A stretch of 64,000 bases of DNA, from positions 62,001-126,000 of the forward strand of contig NZ_KI260535.1 in NCBI RefSeq assembly GCF_000468035.1, given 5' to 3'. A program made the translations under genes and the position numbers. This stretch comes from Selenomonas sp. oral taxon 892 str. F0426. GTDB lineage: Bacteria; Bacillota; Negativicutes; Selenomonadales; Selenomonadaceae. Below the pieces are notes generated by a model. It did no database searches. It was not told the DNA's origin and was given only the letters and a program-made list of their open reading frames with translations. This document shows, one piece after another, positions 1-10,519 of the stretch (within the stretch, counting starts at the first letter, position 1; every line of letters starts with the position of its first letter).

Positions 1-1611
<1,611 letters not shown>

Positions 1612-1636
1612 CAATCTTGTTCCTCCCGAAAGAAAT

Positions 1637-1661
1637 GCCCCCGTCCCGAGGGGACGAGGGC
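1637..1661 (-). other. Hairpin in the valS leader
   Basis: In the minus-strand RNA, GCCCUCGUCCC pairs with GGGACGGGGGC across a 3-base CUC loop (11 pairs, one G-U). It lies between the predicted promoter and the valS ribosome site. The shape recalls the 3' hairpin of a T-box leader, but no T-box GGTGG core is visible and the leader is only about 85 bases. Its U-tract (ATTTCTTT) is weak, so termination is uncertain. Confidence 0.6.
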
Positions 1662-1702
1662 GTCCGCACATCGTCAATACTATTGTATGAATTGCAACGC
1701 TA

Positions 1703-1731
1703 AGATTAGCATAAAACAATATTTTTTGCAA
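1703..1731 (-). promoter_or_regulatory. Predicted valS promoter
   Basis: On the minus strand, TTGCAA (1731-1726) and TAATCT (1708-1703) are 17 bases apart, in the gap between the sulfatase-fold gene and valS. This fits a housekeeping sigma-70-type promoter with a transcript start near 1697. Confidence 0.55.
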
Positions 1732-1755
1732 GAATTGCCATCATATACGCGAGGC

Positions 1756-4137
1756 TCATCGCCGAAAACTCTCCGTATACTGCCATACAATGTCGAGGAA
1801 GCCGCGCGCAAGTCTATCGTCGAACACCTCACAGTAATCTTCGTTTCGCTCGTGGATGTGATATTTATACCGTGCAAAGGAGACGGTCCCGTCCTCGCGC
1901 GTAGCGTCCTCTGTCTCCAGATGGAACGCGTGACGCTCGGTGCGCACACAGATCTTGTACGTCTGTCCCGGATAGATGGAGTTGCTGACGGTATATGTCC
2001 GCCGCGTACCGCCGAATGCCTCCGGCAGATTCCCGTCCAAATACGGCGCATCGATCGGATACCCCGCGAGTTTTCCGAGAATCTTGTAGATATCGACGCT
2101 GCTCGCCAGCTCATCGACGCACCCCAACGCGGGCACGCCTGCGCCGCGCACCATCAGTGCTGCACCCGTCTGTTCCTCGCTGAGAAGGTAGGGACTGCGT
2201 GCGTGCACCGATGCGCCGTGATCGGAATAGAGGAGGACGATATACTCGTCATCCTCATAGTGCGATGTGAGATAGTCAAAGAGATACCCGAGCTGCCGAT
2301 CCATCGCCTGTATTTCTGCATGGTTGACATACTGGCTAAGTACATTCGGTTTCAGAAATACCGAAGCCCCCGCATCTTGTTCCTGCAGGACATCTTCAAG
2401 ACACAGATGTGTCTGTGCTTTCACAGGAGATGGAATATCAAAATTGTTGGGATGCGTATCCGCAAAGTGGAGAAGAACAAAATTATCACACGCATCGAAT
2501 GCCTCAATATGTCTGATCAGGCGCTCCACTCCGTCTGCTGCCCGCATGACCCAAGGGTTGACAATCAATCGGTCATACCCACGAGAGATGCCATTATAGA
2601 CGGCGTCACTGCATCCCATTAGATTGACGCAGTAGTAGCCAAGCCGTTTCATCTGCTCTGACAACGTCACATAAGACGAAGAGAGTACAAACGGTGCACC
2701 AGGCTCTGCGATCTGCGTATGATGCTGGTATAGCCCCGTTTCAATTGATGCAAGTGATGGATACGTATATTCTGAGCCAGAAAAATGGTGATTAAAAATA
2801 ACGCCTTTTTGAAAAAACTTCATCAAATTCGGCACAAGACTGTAGCGGCCTCGCCGTACCTCTTGCCATGAGAGTCCATCTGCAAGCAGGTTCAGCACAA
2901 TTTTCCTGCGCCGTGGGCTATGGCGAAGAACAACGGGAGATCCCACAGCAAATAATTCCTTGGATTGAACACATGTTGGTCGTTCGATGCGATAGAAGGC
3001 AAACTCTCCTCTGGCCAATACCATAGAGCGGGCATTCCCTGCCTCTTTGAAACAAACTGTCTGTCGTTCATTTTTCACTGCAATCGGGACGAGGACAGGG
3101 GCTCCCTCCTGCGGCGCAAGCAGAACCTCGGTATGCTCCTTCGCCTTCATAAGATCAAAGGTAACGTCACCGTATATACTCTTCCCATATTCCTCCATTG
3201 CCGCATTCATAATCGACAAAAGCCTGCTTCTGACATGCATCTGACCATAGGGATTGTAGATTCCCGTCCAGTAACACGGCAAATCCTCGGAAAATCGGAG
3301 CATCTCCTCAGCAAGAGGAACGATAAAATCAGAGCGAATCGCACCGTCAGCAAGGGTGGCACGATGTACAAACGGCGCATAGCGCATATCCGAATCGGCC
3401 GCAGTAATCGCACGGAGACATGCCGCAAGCAGCACAGGATCATGCGGCAGAGACAGCTTCGTACGTTCTGCTGAAAGAATCTGGTACTTGACCGCCTGCA
3501 CGATCTCTCCCGCTGCATGGTAAATACGCGAAAGAAGCCCACAGACGCGTGCGCTCATCTTTCGCTTTTCGTAGGCCGCCGCTCCATAGCGGAGGGCGCT
3601 CTGTAGGTCTGCATAGAAAAGCGCCGCCTCCGCATGAAAGATCTCGTAGATCTCTCCATGCGGACACAGCGCATAGTAGTCCTCAGCCGTGCGCTGCGCC
3701 GCCGCGCCAAAATCCTGTACGGCGATGGCATTCTCGATGTCCTGTGCTAGTGTATGTGCCCGTGCATCATCACACGTACGCCGATACCGTTTCGCCGCAG
3801 CGGCAATATCCGACATATCCGCAAATAGGAGGCTCTGCAGCAGGGCAAAGGCTCCTTCCGCCCCATCTAGAAGAAAGCGGCGTGCTGCCTTGTCAAAGAG
3901 GACACTGTACGCGTCTGTCACAGGGAAGAGCAGGACGGGGAGCACATCGTAGGCGGGCAGCGCGGACGCATCATACGATGCCGTATAACAGGCGATATTT
4001 CGCTCATAGTTCTCCCGCAGGGTCTCCTCATTCGGCGCATAGCAAAGCGCATGCAGTGCATCATAAAGTGCCGCATCGCTGCTCTCGTTATACGCCGCCA
4101 TCAGCTCGCGCACACCCTCGATATACTTCTCTGCCAT
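1756..4137 (-). CDS. Sulfatase/alkaline-phosphatase-superfamily protein with helical repeat N-terminus
   Basis: 793 residues. The first ~400 residues are helical and TPR-like (for example the stretch around YGAAAYEKRK) with no signal peptide or membrane segment. From about residue 415 a sulfatase-type fold begins: LLADGLSW carries the first metal Asp (near 420), SEYTYPSLASIETG has the likely Thr nucleophile, HFADTHPN follows, and YSDHGASVH (near 639) gives the Asp-His metal pair. Relatives include phosphoethanolamine and glycerophosphate transferases and sulfatases, which normally act outside the membrane. ATG at 4137 was chosen because GAGAGGGGG lies just upstream; an in-frame extension to 4314 would run into fhs. 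Substrate unknown. It is the last gene after folD-fhs and is separated from fhs by 37 bases. Confidence 0.75.
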   Translation of the reverse strand: MAEKYIEGVRELMAAYNESSDAALYDALHALCYAPNEETLRENYERNIACYTASYDASALPAYDVLPVLLFPVTDAYSVLFDKAARRFLLDGAEGAFALLQSLLFADMSDIAAAAKRYRRTCDDARAHTLAQDIENAIAVQDFGAAAQRTAEDYYALCPHGEIYEIFHAEAALFYADLQSALRYGAAAYEKRKMSARVCGLLSRIYHAAGEIVQAVKYQILSAERTKLSLPHDPVLLAACLRAITAADSDMRYAPFVHRATLADGAIRSDFIVPLAEEMLRFSEDLPCYWTGIYNPYGQMHVRSRLLSIMNAAMEEYGKSIYGDVTFDLMKAKEHTEVLLAPQEGAPVLVPIAVKNERQTVCFKEAGNARSMVLARGEFAFYRIERPTCVQSKELFAVGSPVVLRHSPRRRKIVLNLLADGLSWQEVRRGRYSLVPNLMKFFQKGVIFNHHFSGSEYTYPSLASIETGLYQHHTQIAEPGAPFVLSSSYVTLSEQMKRLGYYCVNLMGCSDAVYNGISRGYDRLIVNPWVMRAADGVERLIRHIEAFDACDNFVLLHFADTHPNNFDIPSPVKAQTHLCLEDVLQEQDAGASVFLKPNVLSQYVNHAEIQAMDRQLGYLFDYLTSHYEDDEYIVLLYSDHGASVHARSPYLLSEEQTGAALMVRGAGVPALGCVDELASSVDIYKILGKLAGYPIDAPYLDGNLPEAFGGTRRTYTVSNSIYPGQTYKICVRTERHAFHLETEDATREDGTVSFARYKYHIHERNEDYCEVFDDRLARGFLDIVWQYTESFRR

Positions 4138-4174
4138 TGTCCCGTCCCCCTCTCCCATAGCAGCATTAATCTGC

Positions 4175-5845
4175 CTAGAACAGTCCCGTGATGACACCGT
4201 CCTCCGTGATGTCCATCGCCATCGCCGCCGGCACTTTCGGCAGTCCCGGCATCGTGAGGACGCTGCCCGTGAGTGCAACGACGAAGCCTGCGCCGCAGGA
4301 GGCACGCAGCTCACGCACGGTGATGCGGAACCCCGAGGGGCGTCCGAGGAGTGCAGGATTGTCCGAGAGGGAATACTGCGTCTTTGCCATGCAGACGGGT
4401 GTCCCCGTCATGCCGAGTGCCTCCATCTCCGCCATCTGCCTCCGCGCCTCGGGAGTAAAGTCAACACTGTCCGCACCGTAGATCTCTCTAGCTATGGCTG
4501 CAATCTTTTCCTCAATGGAAGCCTTCTCATCATAGATGGGATGGAAGTCCGCTGTTTTCCCAAGCGCCTCTTCCACCGCATCCGCGAGTGCAAGACCTCC
4601 CGCACCGCCCCTTGCCCAGACCTCGGAGCGCACCGCAGGAGCACCGAGGCGTGCGCAGAGCTCTGTCAGGAGCGAGAGCTCCTCCTCTGTGTCCGTCGGA
4701 AATACATTGACGGCAACAACGGCGGGCAAACCGAATTTGCCGATGTTCTCAATATGTTTTTCGAGATTCGCCGCGCCCTTCCTGAGTGCGTCGAGGTTCT
4801 CTGCACCGAGCGCGTCCTTGGTGACGCCCCCGTTCATCTTGAGCGCACGCACAGTAGCGACGATGACGACGGCATCGGGCGAAAGTCCTGCAAGACGGCA
4901 TTTGATATCAAAGAATTTCTCCGCGCCGAGATCAGCGCCAAAGCCCGCCTCTGTCACAACATAGTCCGCACATTTCAGCGCGTATTTCGTCGCCATGACG
5001 CTGCTGCACCCGTGCGCGATGTTCGCAAAGGGGCCGCCGTGGATGAATGCGGGTGTTCCCTCTATGGTCTGCACGAGATTTGGCTTGACCGCGTCCTTAA
5101 AGAGCAGTGTGAGTGCCCCCGTTGCGCCGAGCTCCTCCGCATGTACGGGACGCCCTGCGCGCGTATAGCCGATGAGAATACGTCCAAGGCGGCGCTTCAT
5201 GTCGGCAAGACCGTCTGCAAGGCAGAGGATTGCCATCATCTCCGAGGCAACCGTGATGTCAAAGCCCGACTCGCGCGGCACACCGTGCACACGTCCGCCA
5301 AGCCCCGTAACAACATGGCGAAGCGCTCTGTCGTTGATGTCGAGCACGCGCTTCCACACGATGCGGTTCACGTCGAGATCGAGTACGTTCCCTTGAAAAA
5401 TATGGTTGTCGATGAGTGCAGCAAGAAGGTTATGTGCTGTTGTGATGGCGTGGAAATCTCCTGTAAAATGGAGATTGATGTCCTCCATCGGCACGACCTG
5501 CGCATAGCCGCCCCCCGCCGCGCCGCCCTTCATGCCAAAACATGGGCCAAGCGATGGCTCACGGAGGGCAACGACAGTCTTCTTGCCCTGTTTGTGGAGA
5601 GCATCAGCAAGCCCGACGCTTGTCGTTGTTTTGCCCTCACCCGCCGGCGTCGGGTTGATGGCCGTGACGAGGATGAGTTTGCCCTGCTTTTCACCCGCAT
5701 CCGCAAGAGCCTCAGGGGTGAGCTTTGCCTTATACCTGCCGTACGGCTCAATATGCTCCTCTGCAATGCCAAGCTGCTCTGCAATCTCTGCGATGGGGCG
5801 CAGATGTGCCGCGCGTGCGATTTCTACATCGGATTTCATCATCAT
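4175..5845 (-). CDS. fhs: Formate--tetrahydrofolate ligase
   Basis: Makes 10-formyl-tetrahydrofolate from formate, THF and ATP. About 556 residues, the normal family length. The P-loop [11 protein letters not shown] lies near residues 65-75, and [15 protein letters not shown] and the [11 protein letters not shown] region are family hallmarks. Three consecutive ATG codons (5845, 5842, 5839) follow AGGAGGGCG. The first gives an ATGA overlap with the folD stop, while the second or third has better ribosome-site spacing. It is translationally coupled to folD, the next enzyme of the one-carbon pathway. Confidence 0.97.
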   Translation of the reverse strand: MMMKSDVEIARAAHLRPIAEIAEQLGIAEEHIEPYGRYKAKLTPEALADAGEKQGKLILVTAINPTPAGEGKTTTSVGLADALHKQGKKTVVALREPSLGPCFGMKGGAAGGGYAQVVPMEDINLHFTGDFHAITTAHNLLAALIDNHIFQGNVLDLDVNRIVWKRVLDINDRALRHVVTGLGGRVHGVPRESGFDITVASEMMAILCLADGLADMKRRLGRILIGYTRAGRPVHAEELGATGALTLLFKDAVKPNLVQTIEGTPAFIHGGPFANIAHGCSSVMATKYALKCADYVVTEAGFGADLGAEKFFDIKCRLAGLSPDAVVIVATVRALKMNGGVTKDALGAENLDALRKGAANLEKHIENIGKFGLPAVVAVNVFPTDTEEELSLLTELCARLGAPAVRSEVWARGGAGGLALADAVEEALGKTADFHPIYDEKASIEEKIAAIAREIYGADSVDFTPEARRQMAEMEALGMTGTPVCMAKTQYSLSDNPALLGRPSGFRITVRELRASCGAGFVVALTGSVLTMPGLPKVPAAMAMDITEDGVITGLF

Positions 5846-6711
5846 CGCCCTCCTCGCTCCTCAGTCTGTACCTTTGCCGCCTGCACGACATTCTCCATCA
5901 ACATGGCAACCGTCAGGAGACCCACGCCGCCCGGCACGGGTGTAATCGCGCCTGCAACCTTCGAGACGGCATCAAAGTCCACATCGCCAACAAGCTGCTT
6001 CGGCGCGATGCGGTTGATGCCGACATCAATGACCGTCACTCCCGGCTTTACCATATCCGCCGTAACAAAGCGCGGTCGTCCGACTGCCGCAACGAGGATA
6101 TCCGCCGTACGCACAATCTCGGCAAGATTTTTCGTGCGCGAATGGCAGAGAGTGACCGTCGCATGGCGCTCCAGGAGGAGATGCGCCATTGGCTTTCCAA
6201 CGATATTGCTGCGCCCGATGATGACAGCATTCGCGCCCTCGATGGTGATATCTGCGTACTCGAGCATACGAACGCAGCCCGCAGGCGTGCAGGGGCGCAG
6301 CCCCGGCACGCCGATAAAGAGATGCCCGACGTTCACGGGATGGAAGCCGTCTACATCCTTGCGGGGATCAATGCGGCTCAGAACTTCCTCCTCACGCGCT
6401 GCGAGTGCAGCGGGCAGCGGCAGCTGCACAAGGATCCCATGCACCTCCTCGTCTGCATTCAGCTCATCAATACAGGCGAGCAGCTCTGCGCACGTCGTCT
6501 CCTCCGGCAGAGCAATATGATCGGATAAAATACCGAGTTCCTCACACGTTTTCTGCTTGTTGCGGACGTAGACCTCAGACGCAGGGTCATTTCCCACGAT
6601 AATGACGGCAAGTCGCGGATGAACGCCGCACGTACGCAGCGCACGTACGCCCTGTGCTGCGTTTTCCTTCATGCGCGCAGCAAATTCTTTCCCATTCAGT
6701 ATGCGTGCCAT
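5842..6711 (-). CDS. folD: Bifunctional methylene-THF dehydrogenase / methenyl-THF cyclohydrolase
   Basis: Interconverts 5,10-methylene-, methenyl- and 10-formyl-THF with NADP. 289 residues, full length. Visible signatures are the substrate motif [14 protein letters not shown], the lysine-containing [11 protein letters not shown] region, DVDGFHP, and the C-terminal [19 protein letters not shown] precedes ATG 6711. Its stop overlaps the start of fhs, and ubiA ends 12 bases upstream, so it belongs to the long minus-strand operon that starts at the polyprenyl synthase. Confidence 0.97.
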   Translation of the reverse strand: MARILNGKEFAARMKENAAQGVRALRTCGVHPRLAVIIVGNDPASEVYVRNKQKTCEELGILSDHIALPEETTCAELLACIDELNADEEVHGILVQLPLPAALAAREEEVLSRIDPRKDVDGFHPVNVGHLFIGVPGLRPCTPAGCVRMLEYADITIEGANAVIIGRSNIVGKPMAHLLLERHATVTLCHSRTKNLAEIVRTADILVAAVGRPRFVTADMVKPGVTVIDVGINRIAPKQLVGDVDFDAVSKVAGAITPVPGGVGLLTVAMLMENVVQAAKVQTEERGGR

Positions 6712-6723
6712 ATGCTCTCCTTT

Positions 6724-7584
6724 TTATACCAGATAACTGATCCACGTAAAGACAAAAATTGCGATTGAGACAATACCATTCCGCATAAAATACATCTGCG
6801 TCACGCGTGAAAAATCGGTGGGGCTTGCAATGCGATGCTGATATACGAGCGTGACCGCAGCAATACCGACACCGATATAGTACGGCCACGCGAGATGCAT
6901 CATTGCACCCAGAACTGCAAAGAGCAGGATCGAGATGACGTGCATTGCGCGCGCGATCCGGAACGCGCCGTGCGCCCCAAATGAAACCGCGAGGGAGTGG
7001 AGTCCCTGACTGCGGTCAAATTCCTCATCCTGTGCTCCGTACATCGCGTCGAATGCGGCGATCCAAAGTGCAACTGCGATAAAGAGGACGATCATCGGCA
7101 GTTCGATCTGCCCGCTGATTGCCACCCATCCGCCTGCAGGTGCCATACCAATCGCGATGCCGAGGAAGAGATGCACCCAGCCTGTCACGCGCTTCATGTA
7201 CGGATAGATGAGGAAGGGCACAGCGGCAAACGGCAGAAGTCGGATACAGACAGGGTTCAGCTGCAGGACGGCGAATACAAGCACAAGGAGGCACACGCCT
7301 ATAAAGACGAGCGCCTCCTTCTTTGTCACGCGTCCCTGCACCATCGCCCGGTAGGCGAGGCGGGGCTGCTGTTTGTCGTATTTCAGATCGGCAAGATTGT
7401 CGAGGGCGAGCGCCGCCGAACGTGCCGCCGTGATGGCGAGCACGATCCAGCCGAGATCGCCGAGCGGAGGATTGCCCCCTGCTGCGAGGAGCGCCCCCAT
7501 GAGGGCGAACGGCAGGGAAAACACCGTATGGTGAAAGGCGGTATTGTTCATGTGCGCCCGCAGGCGCTCCATCCACCAATTCAA
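6724..7584 (-). CDS. ubiA: UbiA-family prenyltransferase
   Basis: Membrane prenyltransferase that attaches a polyprenyl chain to an aromatic acid during quinone synthesis. About 286 residues with 8-9 hydrophobic segments. The two Asp-rich Mg-diphosphate motifs are present: DNLADLKYD (NxxDxxxD) and YGAQDEEFDRSQG. TTG at 7584 was chosen because it overlaps the ubiD stop (TTGA) and GGAAGGAG lies 11 bases upstream; an in-frame GTG at 7605 has no ribosome site. Directly coupled to ubiD. In an anaerobe of this type the product is more likely a menaquinone precursor than ubiquinone; that is inference. Confidence 0.88.
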   Translation of the reverse strand: MNWWMERLRAHMNNTAFHHTVFSLPFALMGALLAAGGNPPLGDLGWIVLAITAARSAALALDNLADLKYDKQQPRLAYRAMVQGRVTKKEALVFIGVCLLVLVFAVLQLNPVCIRLLPFAAVPFLIYPYMKRVTGWVHLFLGIAIGMAPAGGWVAISGQIELPMIVLFIAVALWIAAFDAMYGAQDEEFDRSQGLHSLAVSFGAHGAFRIARAMHVISILLFAVLGAMMHLAWPYYIGVGIAAVTLVYQHRIASPTDFSRVTQMYFMRNGIVSIAIFVFTWISYLV

Positions 7585-9041
7585 TCCAGACCGAACTCCT
7601 TCCACCGCGCATCCACACGCTTTACAATCTCCTCGGACATCACAATCTCATCGGGCCACTCACGCGCATGCCCTTCCTCCGGCCACGTCTTCGTCGCGTC
7701 GATGCCAAGCTTCGAGCCCCACTTCGCCATTGGCGAGGAGTGATCGAGAACATCCAGCGGCCCCTGCACGATCTCAAGATCGTACTTCGCATCGATGTTG
7801 TTGAAGACGCGCCACCACACTTCCTTCATGTCCTGCACGTTGACATGTGCATCCACGACGATGATCATCTTCACGTTCATCATCTGTCCCATACCCCAGA
7901 GCGCATGCATAACCTTGCGCGCGTGCATCGGGAACTGCTTTTTGATGGAGACAACGATGCAGTCGTGGAACACACCCTCGAGCGGCATATTGACATCCAC
8001 GACCTCCGGCAGCATCTGCTTCAGCAGCGGCAGGAAGATACGCTCCGTCGCCTTTGCGAGGAAGCAGTCCTCCATCGGTGGCTTGCCGACGATGGTTGCG
8101 GAGTAAATCGGATCCTTGCGGTGCGTGATCGCCGTGATGTGAAAGACTGGATAATCGTCCGCGAGCGAGTAGTAGCCCGTATGATCGCCGAACGGCCCCT
8201 CACGGCGCATCTCGTTCGTATCGACATAGCCCTCAAGAATGATCTCCGCCGTCGCGGGGACTTCGAGATCAACCGTGATGCACTTCACCATCTCGACGGA
8301 CTTGTGGCGCAGGAAGCCCGCAAAGACCATCTCATCGATGTCACGTGGGAGCGGTGCCGTGGCCGCATAGGTGACAACTGGATCCGTGCCGATCGCGACC
8401 GCCGCCTCGATGCGCTCACCGCCGCGCGCCTTCATATCGCGGAAGTTCTCCGCGCCGTTCTTGTGAATATGCCAATGCATTCCCGTCGTGCGGCTGTCGT
8501 ACTTCTGCAGGCGGTACATACCGACATTGCGCTTGCCCGTCGCAGGGTTCTTCGTAAAGACGAGCGGCAGTGTCACAAAGGGGCCGCCGTCATCCGGCCA
8601 ACATTTGAGGATGGGGATTTCGTCGAGATTCGGGTTCTCTGTCTCGATAACCTCCTGGCACGGTGCATTCTTGACATATTTCGGGAAGTTGATCGCCTTG
8701 CGCGCCATCGGGATGAGCGTCATGAGGTTCATCTTGTTCTGGAGGGAGATATGCGGGATCTTGAGAATCTCTGTCAGCTCGTCCGCGATATCGTCGAGCT
8801 TCTCCACGCCGAACGCAAGCGACATACGCTCATAGCTGCCGAATGCGTTCATGAGCACGGGCATCTTCGACCCCTTCACATTCTCAAAGAGGAGGGCGAC
8901 ATTCTTTTCCCCCTCACGTTTCGAGATGCGGTCGGTGATCTCGGTAATCTCAAGCTCAGGGTCTACCTCCGCAGTGATTCGTTTCAAAAGCCCGCGCTCC
9001 TCGAGCGCCGCGATGTACTCGCGCAGATCCTTAAATGCCAA
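7581..9041 (-). CDS. ubiD: UbiD-family decarboxylase
   Basis: Prenylated-FMN-dependent (de)carboxylase acting on aromatic acids in quinone synthesis. 486 residues, the usual UbiD length. Family features include RTTGMHWHIHKNGA, the E-R-E-type catalytic region around EMRREGPFGDHTGYYS, and the SATIVGKPPMED segment. The start is TTG at 9041, since TAGGAGGG sits about 6 bases upstream and no ATG is near; the frame also stays open upstream through tatC, which is coincidental. It lies 11 bases after tatC and overlaps ubiA. No ubiX-type flavin prenyltransferase is in the window. Confidence 0.92.
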   Translation of the reverse strand: MAFKDLREYIAALEERGLLKRITAEVDPELEITEITDRISKREGEKNVALLFENVKGSKMPVLMNAFGSYERMSLAFGVEKLDDIADELTEILKIPHISLQNKMNLMTLIPMARKAINFPKYVKNAPCQEVIETENPNLDEIPILKCWPDDGGPFVTLPLVFTKNPATGKRNVGMYRLQKYDSRTTGMHWHIHKNGAENFRDMKARGGERIEAAVAIGTDPVVTYAATAPLPRDIDEMVFAGFLRHKSVEMVKCITVDLEVPATAEIILEGYVDTNEMRREGPFGDHTGYYSLADDYPVFHITAITHRKDPIYSATIVGKPPMEDCFLAKATERIFLPLLKQMLPEVVDVNMPLEGVFHDCIVVSIKKQFPMHARKVMHALWGMGQMMNVKMIIVVDAHVNVQDMKEVWWRVFNNIDAKYDLEIVQGPLDVLDHSSPMAKWGSKLGIDATKTWPEEGHAREWPDEIVMSEEIVKRVDARWKEFGLD

Positions 9042-9052
9042 GATGTTCCCTC

Positions 9053-9886
9053 CTATTTTCTGAGTATAAAGCGAACGATGAGATAGCCGACGCCATACAA
9101 TAGGATCATCGGCAGGGCAATCATCGACTGTGTGAATACATCGGGAGTCGGTGAAATCACAGCGGCAATGACGAACGAGAGGAAGATGACAATACGGGCG
9201 TATTTCCGCAGAAACGCAGAGGAGATGAACCCAAGTTTGCCTAGAATGGTGATAATGAGCGGCAGCTCGAATACGAATCCGAACGGCAGGACAAACATAA
9301 TAACGAATTCGAAATAACGGTTCACAGAGAAGAGCGCCTCGAGTTCCTCGTTGCCGAACCCCTTGAAGAACATGATTGCCGCAGGGAAAACGAGGAAGAA
9401 GGAGAACGCGAGTCCTGTGAAAAAGAGCAGCACGGAGACGGGGACGACGATGCCGAGAACAATCCGCTCTGCGTTCGTTAGGGCAGGAAGAAAGAACCGC
9501 CACACATGGTAGAAGATCACGGGCAGTGCGAGAAGAAAGCCCACGACGACAGCGATCTTGATGTAGGTGAAGAACGCCTCCGCGGGCTGCATATAGTAGA
9601 GTTTTCCGACCGGAACGGTCAGATAGTGCATGATATCGTCGATGAAGTAGTAGCCGACGCCGGAGCCGACCGCGACCGCGAGGAGACATTTGATGAGGCG
9701 TGAACGCAGTTCCGTCAGATGTGCGATGAGCGACATATTGCCCTCATCATCCTCCGATACGGCGCCCGTCGTCTCTGCCTCTGCTTGCGGCGCAGGAACC
9801 GCCACAGCTGCGGCTTCTGCGGAGGCGGGCTGCTCTCCTGCAGTCTGCTGCTCCTCTGTCTCAGGGGATTTCGATTCCTCCGCCAT
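9053..9886 (-). CDS. tatC: Sec-independent protein translocase TatC
   Basis: Six-helix receptor of the twin-arginine translocase in the inner membrane. 277 residues. The conserved core starts with IAHLTELRSRLIK, followed by FFTYIKIA, the FFLPALT/E region and the C-terminal VISPTPDVFTQ motif. Unusually, an acidic, Ala/Pro/Glu-rich extension of about 50 residues precedes the core. The gene is 3 bases downstream of a tatA. Confidence 0.96.
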   Translation of the reverse strand: MAEESKSPETEEQQTAGEQPASAEAAAVAVPAPQAEAETTGAVSEDDEGNMSLIAHLTELRSRLIKCLLAVAVGSGVGYYFIDDIMHYLTVPVGKLYYMQPAEAFFTYIKIAVVVGFLLALPVIFYHVWRFFLPALTNAERIVLGIVVPVSVLLFFTGLAFSFFLVFPAAIMFFKGFGNEELEALFSVNRYFEFVIMFVLPFGFVFELPLIITILGKLGFISSAFLRKYARIVIFLSFVIAAVISPTPDVFTQSMIALPMILLYGVGYLIVRFILRK

Positions 9887-9889
9887 GGA

Positions 9890-10105
9890 TCAGCTCTTCG
9901 CCTCTGGTTTGTCGCTGTCTGGCAGACGTTTTGCATCCTCGGTGACGTTGATTTCCGTACGCGTCTCCGGCTCATTATTGGCCGACTTGAACTCCTTGAT
10001 GCTCTTGCCGAGTGCCTTGCCAATGTCGGGCAGACGTCCAGGCCCAAAGATCACTAGCCCGATGATGAGGATGAGGACAAGCTCGGGAACTCCAAGACCA
10101 AACAT
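9890..10105 (-). CDS. tatA: Twin-arginine translocase subunit TatA
   Basis: 71 residues: one N-terminal membrane helix (ELVLILIIGLVIFGPG), a hinge, then the amphipathic helix LPDIGKALGKSIKEFKS and a short charged tail. FGPGRLPDIG is the TatA/E signature rather than TatB (GPExLP). A ribosome site AGGAGG lies just upstream of ATG 10105. It is the second of two adjacent paralogs. Confidence 0.94.
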   Translation of the reverse strand: MFGLGVPELVLILIIGLVIFGPGRLPDIGKALGKSIKEFKSANNEPETRTEINVTEDAKRLPDSDKPEAKS

Positions 10106-10126
10106 AAGAACCTCCTAAAAAATATA

Positions 10127-10474
10127 CTATGCTTTATTTTCTATATCTGTCGTATTCTTCGCTGCCACATGTGCCTCAACTGCCGCCGCTGCGGTCTCTG
10201 CCGTTGGTGTCGCCGTGGGCATCGGCTGCGCAGGAGGCTCTGCCGTCTGCGGCGGTTCTGCCGGATGCGGCGCAGGCTGCGCTGCAGGGGCAGCGGGCGG
10301 TGCAGGCGGTGGTTCGGGCGCGTTGATTGCCGCTGACAGCGCATTCGACGCTTTGCGGAACTCGCGGATGCCCTTGCCAAGTGTACGCCCCATCTCAGGA
10401 AGCTTGCCGGGGCCAAAGACGATGAGTCCCACCACCAAGATCAAAATCAGTTCGGGTACACCGATACCAAACAT
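10127..10474 (-). CDS. tatA: TatA-like subunit with long Pro/Ala-rich tail
   Basis: 115 residues. The first ~45 closely resemble the neighbouring TatA (membrane helix, [10 protein letters not shown], then [12 protein letters not shown]). The rest is a low-complexity Pro/Ala/Glu/Thr tail, probably disordered. Such a longer second copy could serve in the TatB role, although its hinge motif is TatA-type. It lies 21 bases upstream of the other tatA and 45 bases after the polyprenyl synthase, apparently by local duplication. Confidence 0.88.
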   Translation of the reverse strand: MFGIGVPELILILVVGLIVFGPGKLPEMGRTLGKGIREFRKASNALSAAINAPEPPPAPPAAPAAQPAPHPAEPPQTAEPPAQPMPTATPTAETAAAAVEAHVAAKNTTDIENKA

Positions 10475-10519
10475 GGATAACTCCTTTATCTTCTCTCCTA
10501 AAACCGTTCCATCGATTTA

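Noticed and set aside
1612-1755. T-box riboswitch upstream of valS
   Set aside because: The leader is too short and the conserved GGTGG-type antiterminator core is not visible.
4541-6520. 659-codon plus-strand frame opposite fhs and folD
   Set aside because: Spans two real minus-strand genes and shows no domain.
7581-9689. Extended 702-codon version of UbiD
   Set aside because: The upstream third is tatC read in another frame; a TTG with a good ribosome site at 9041 gives the normal UbiD length.
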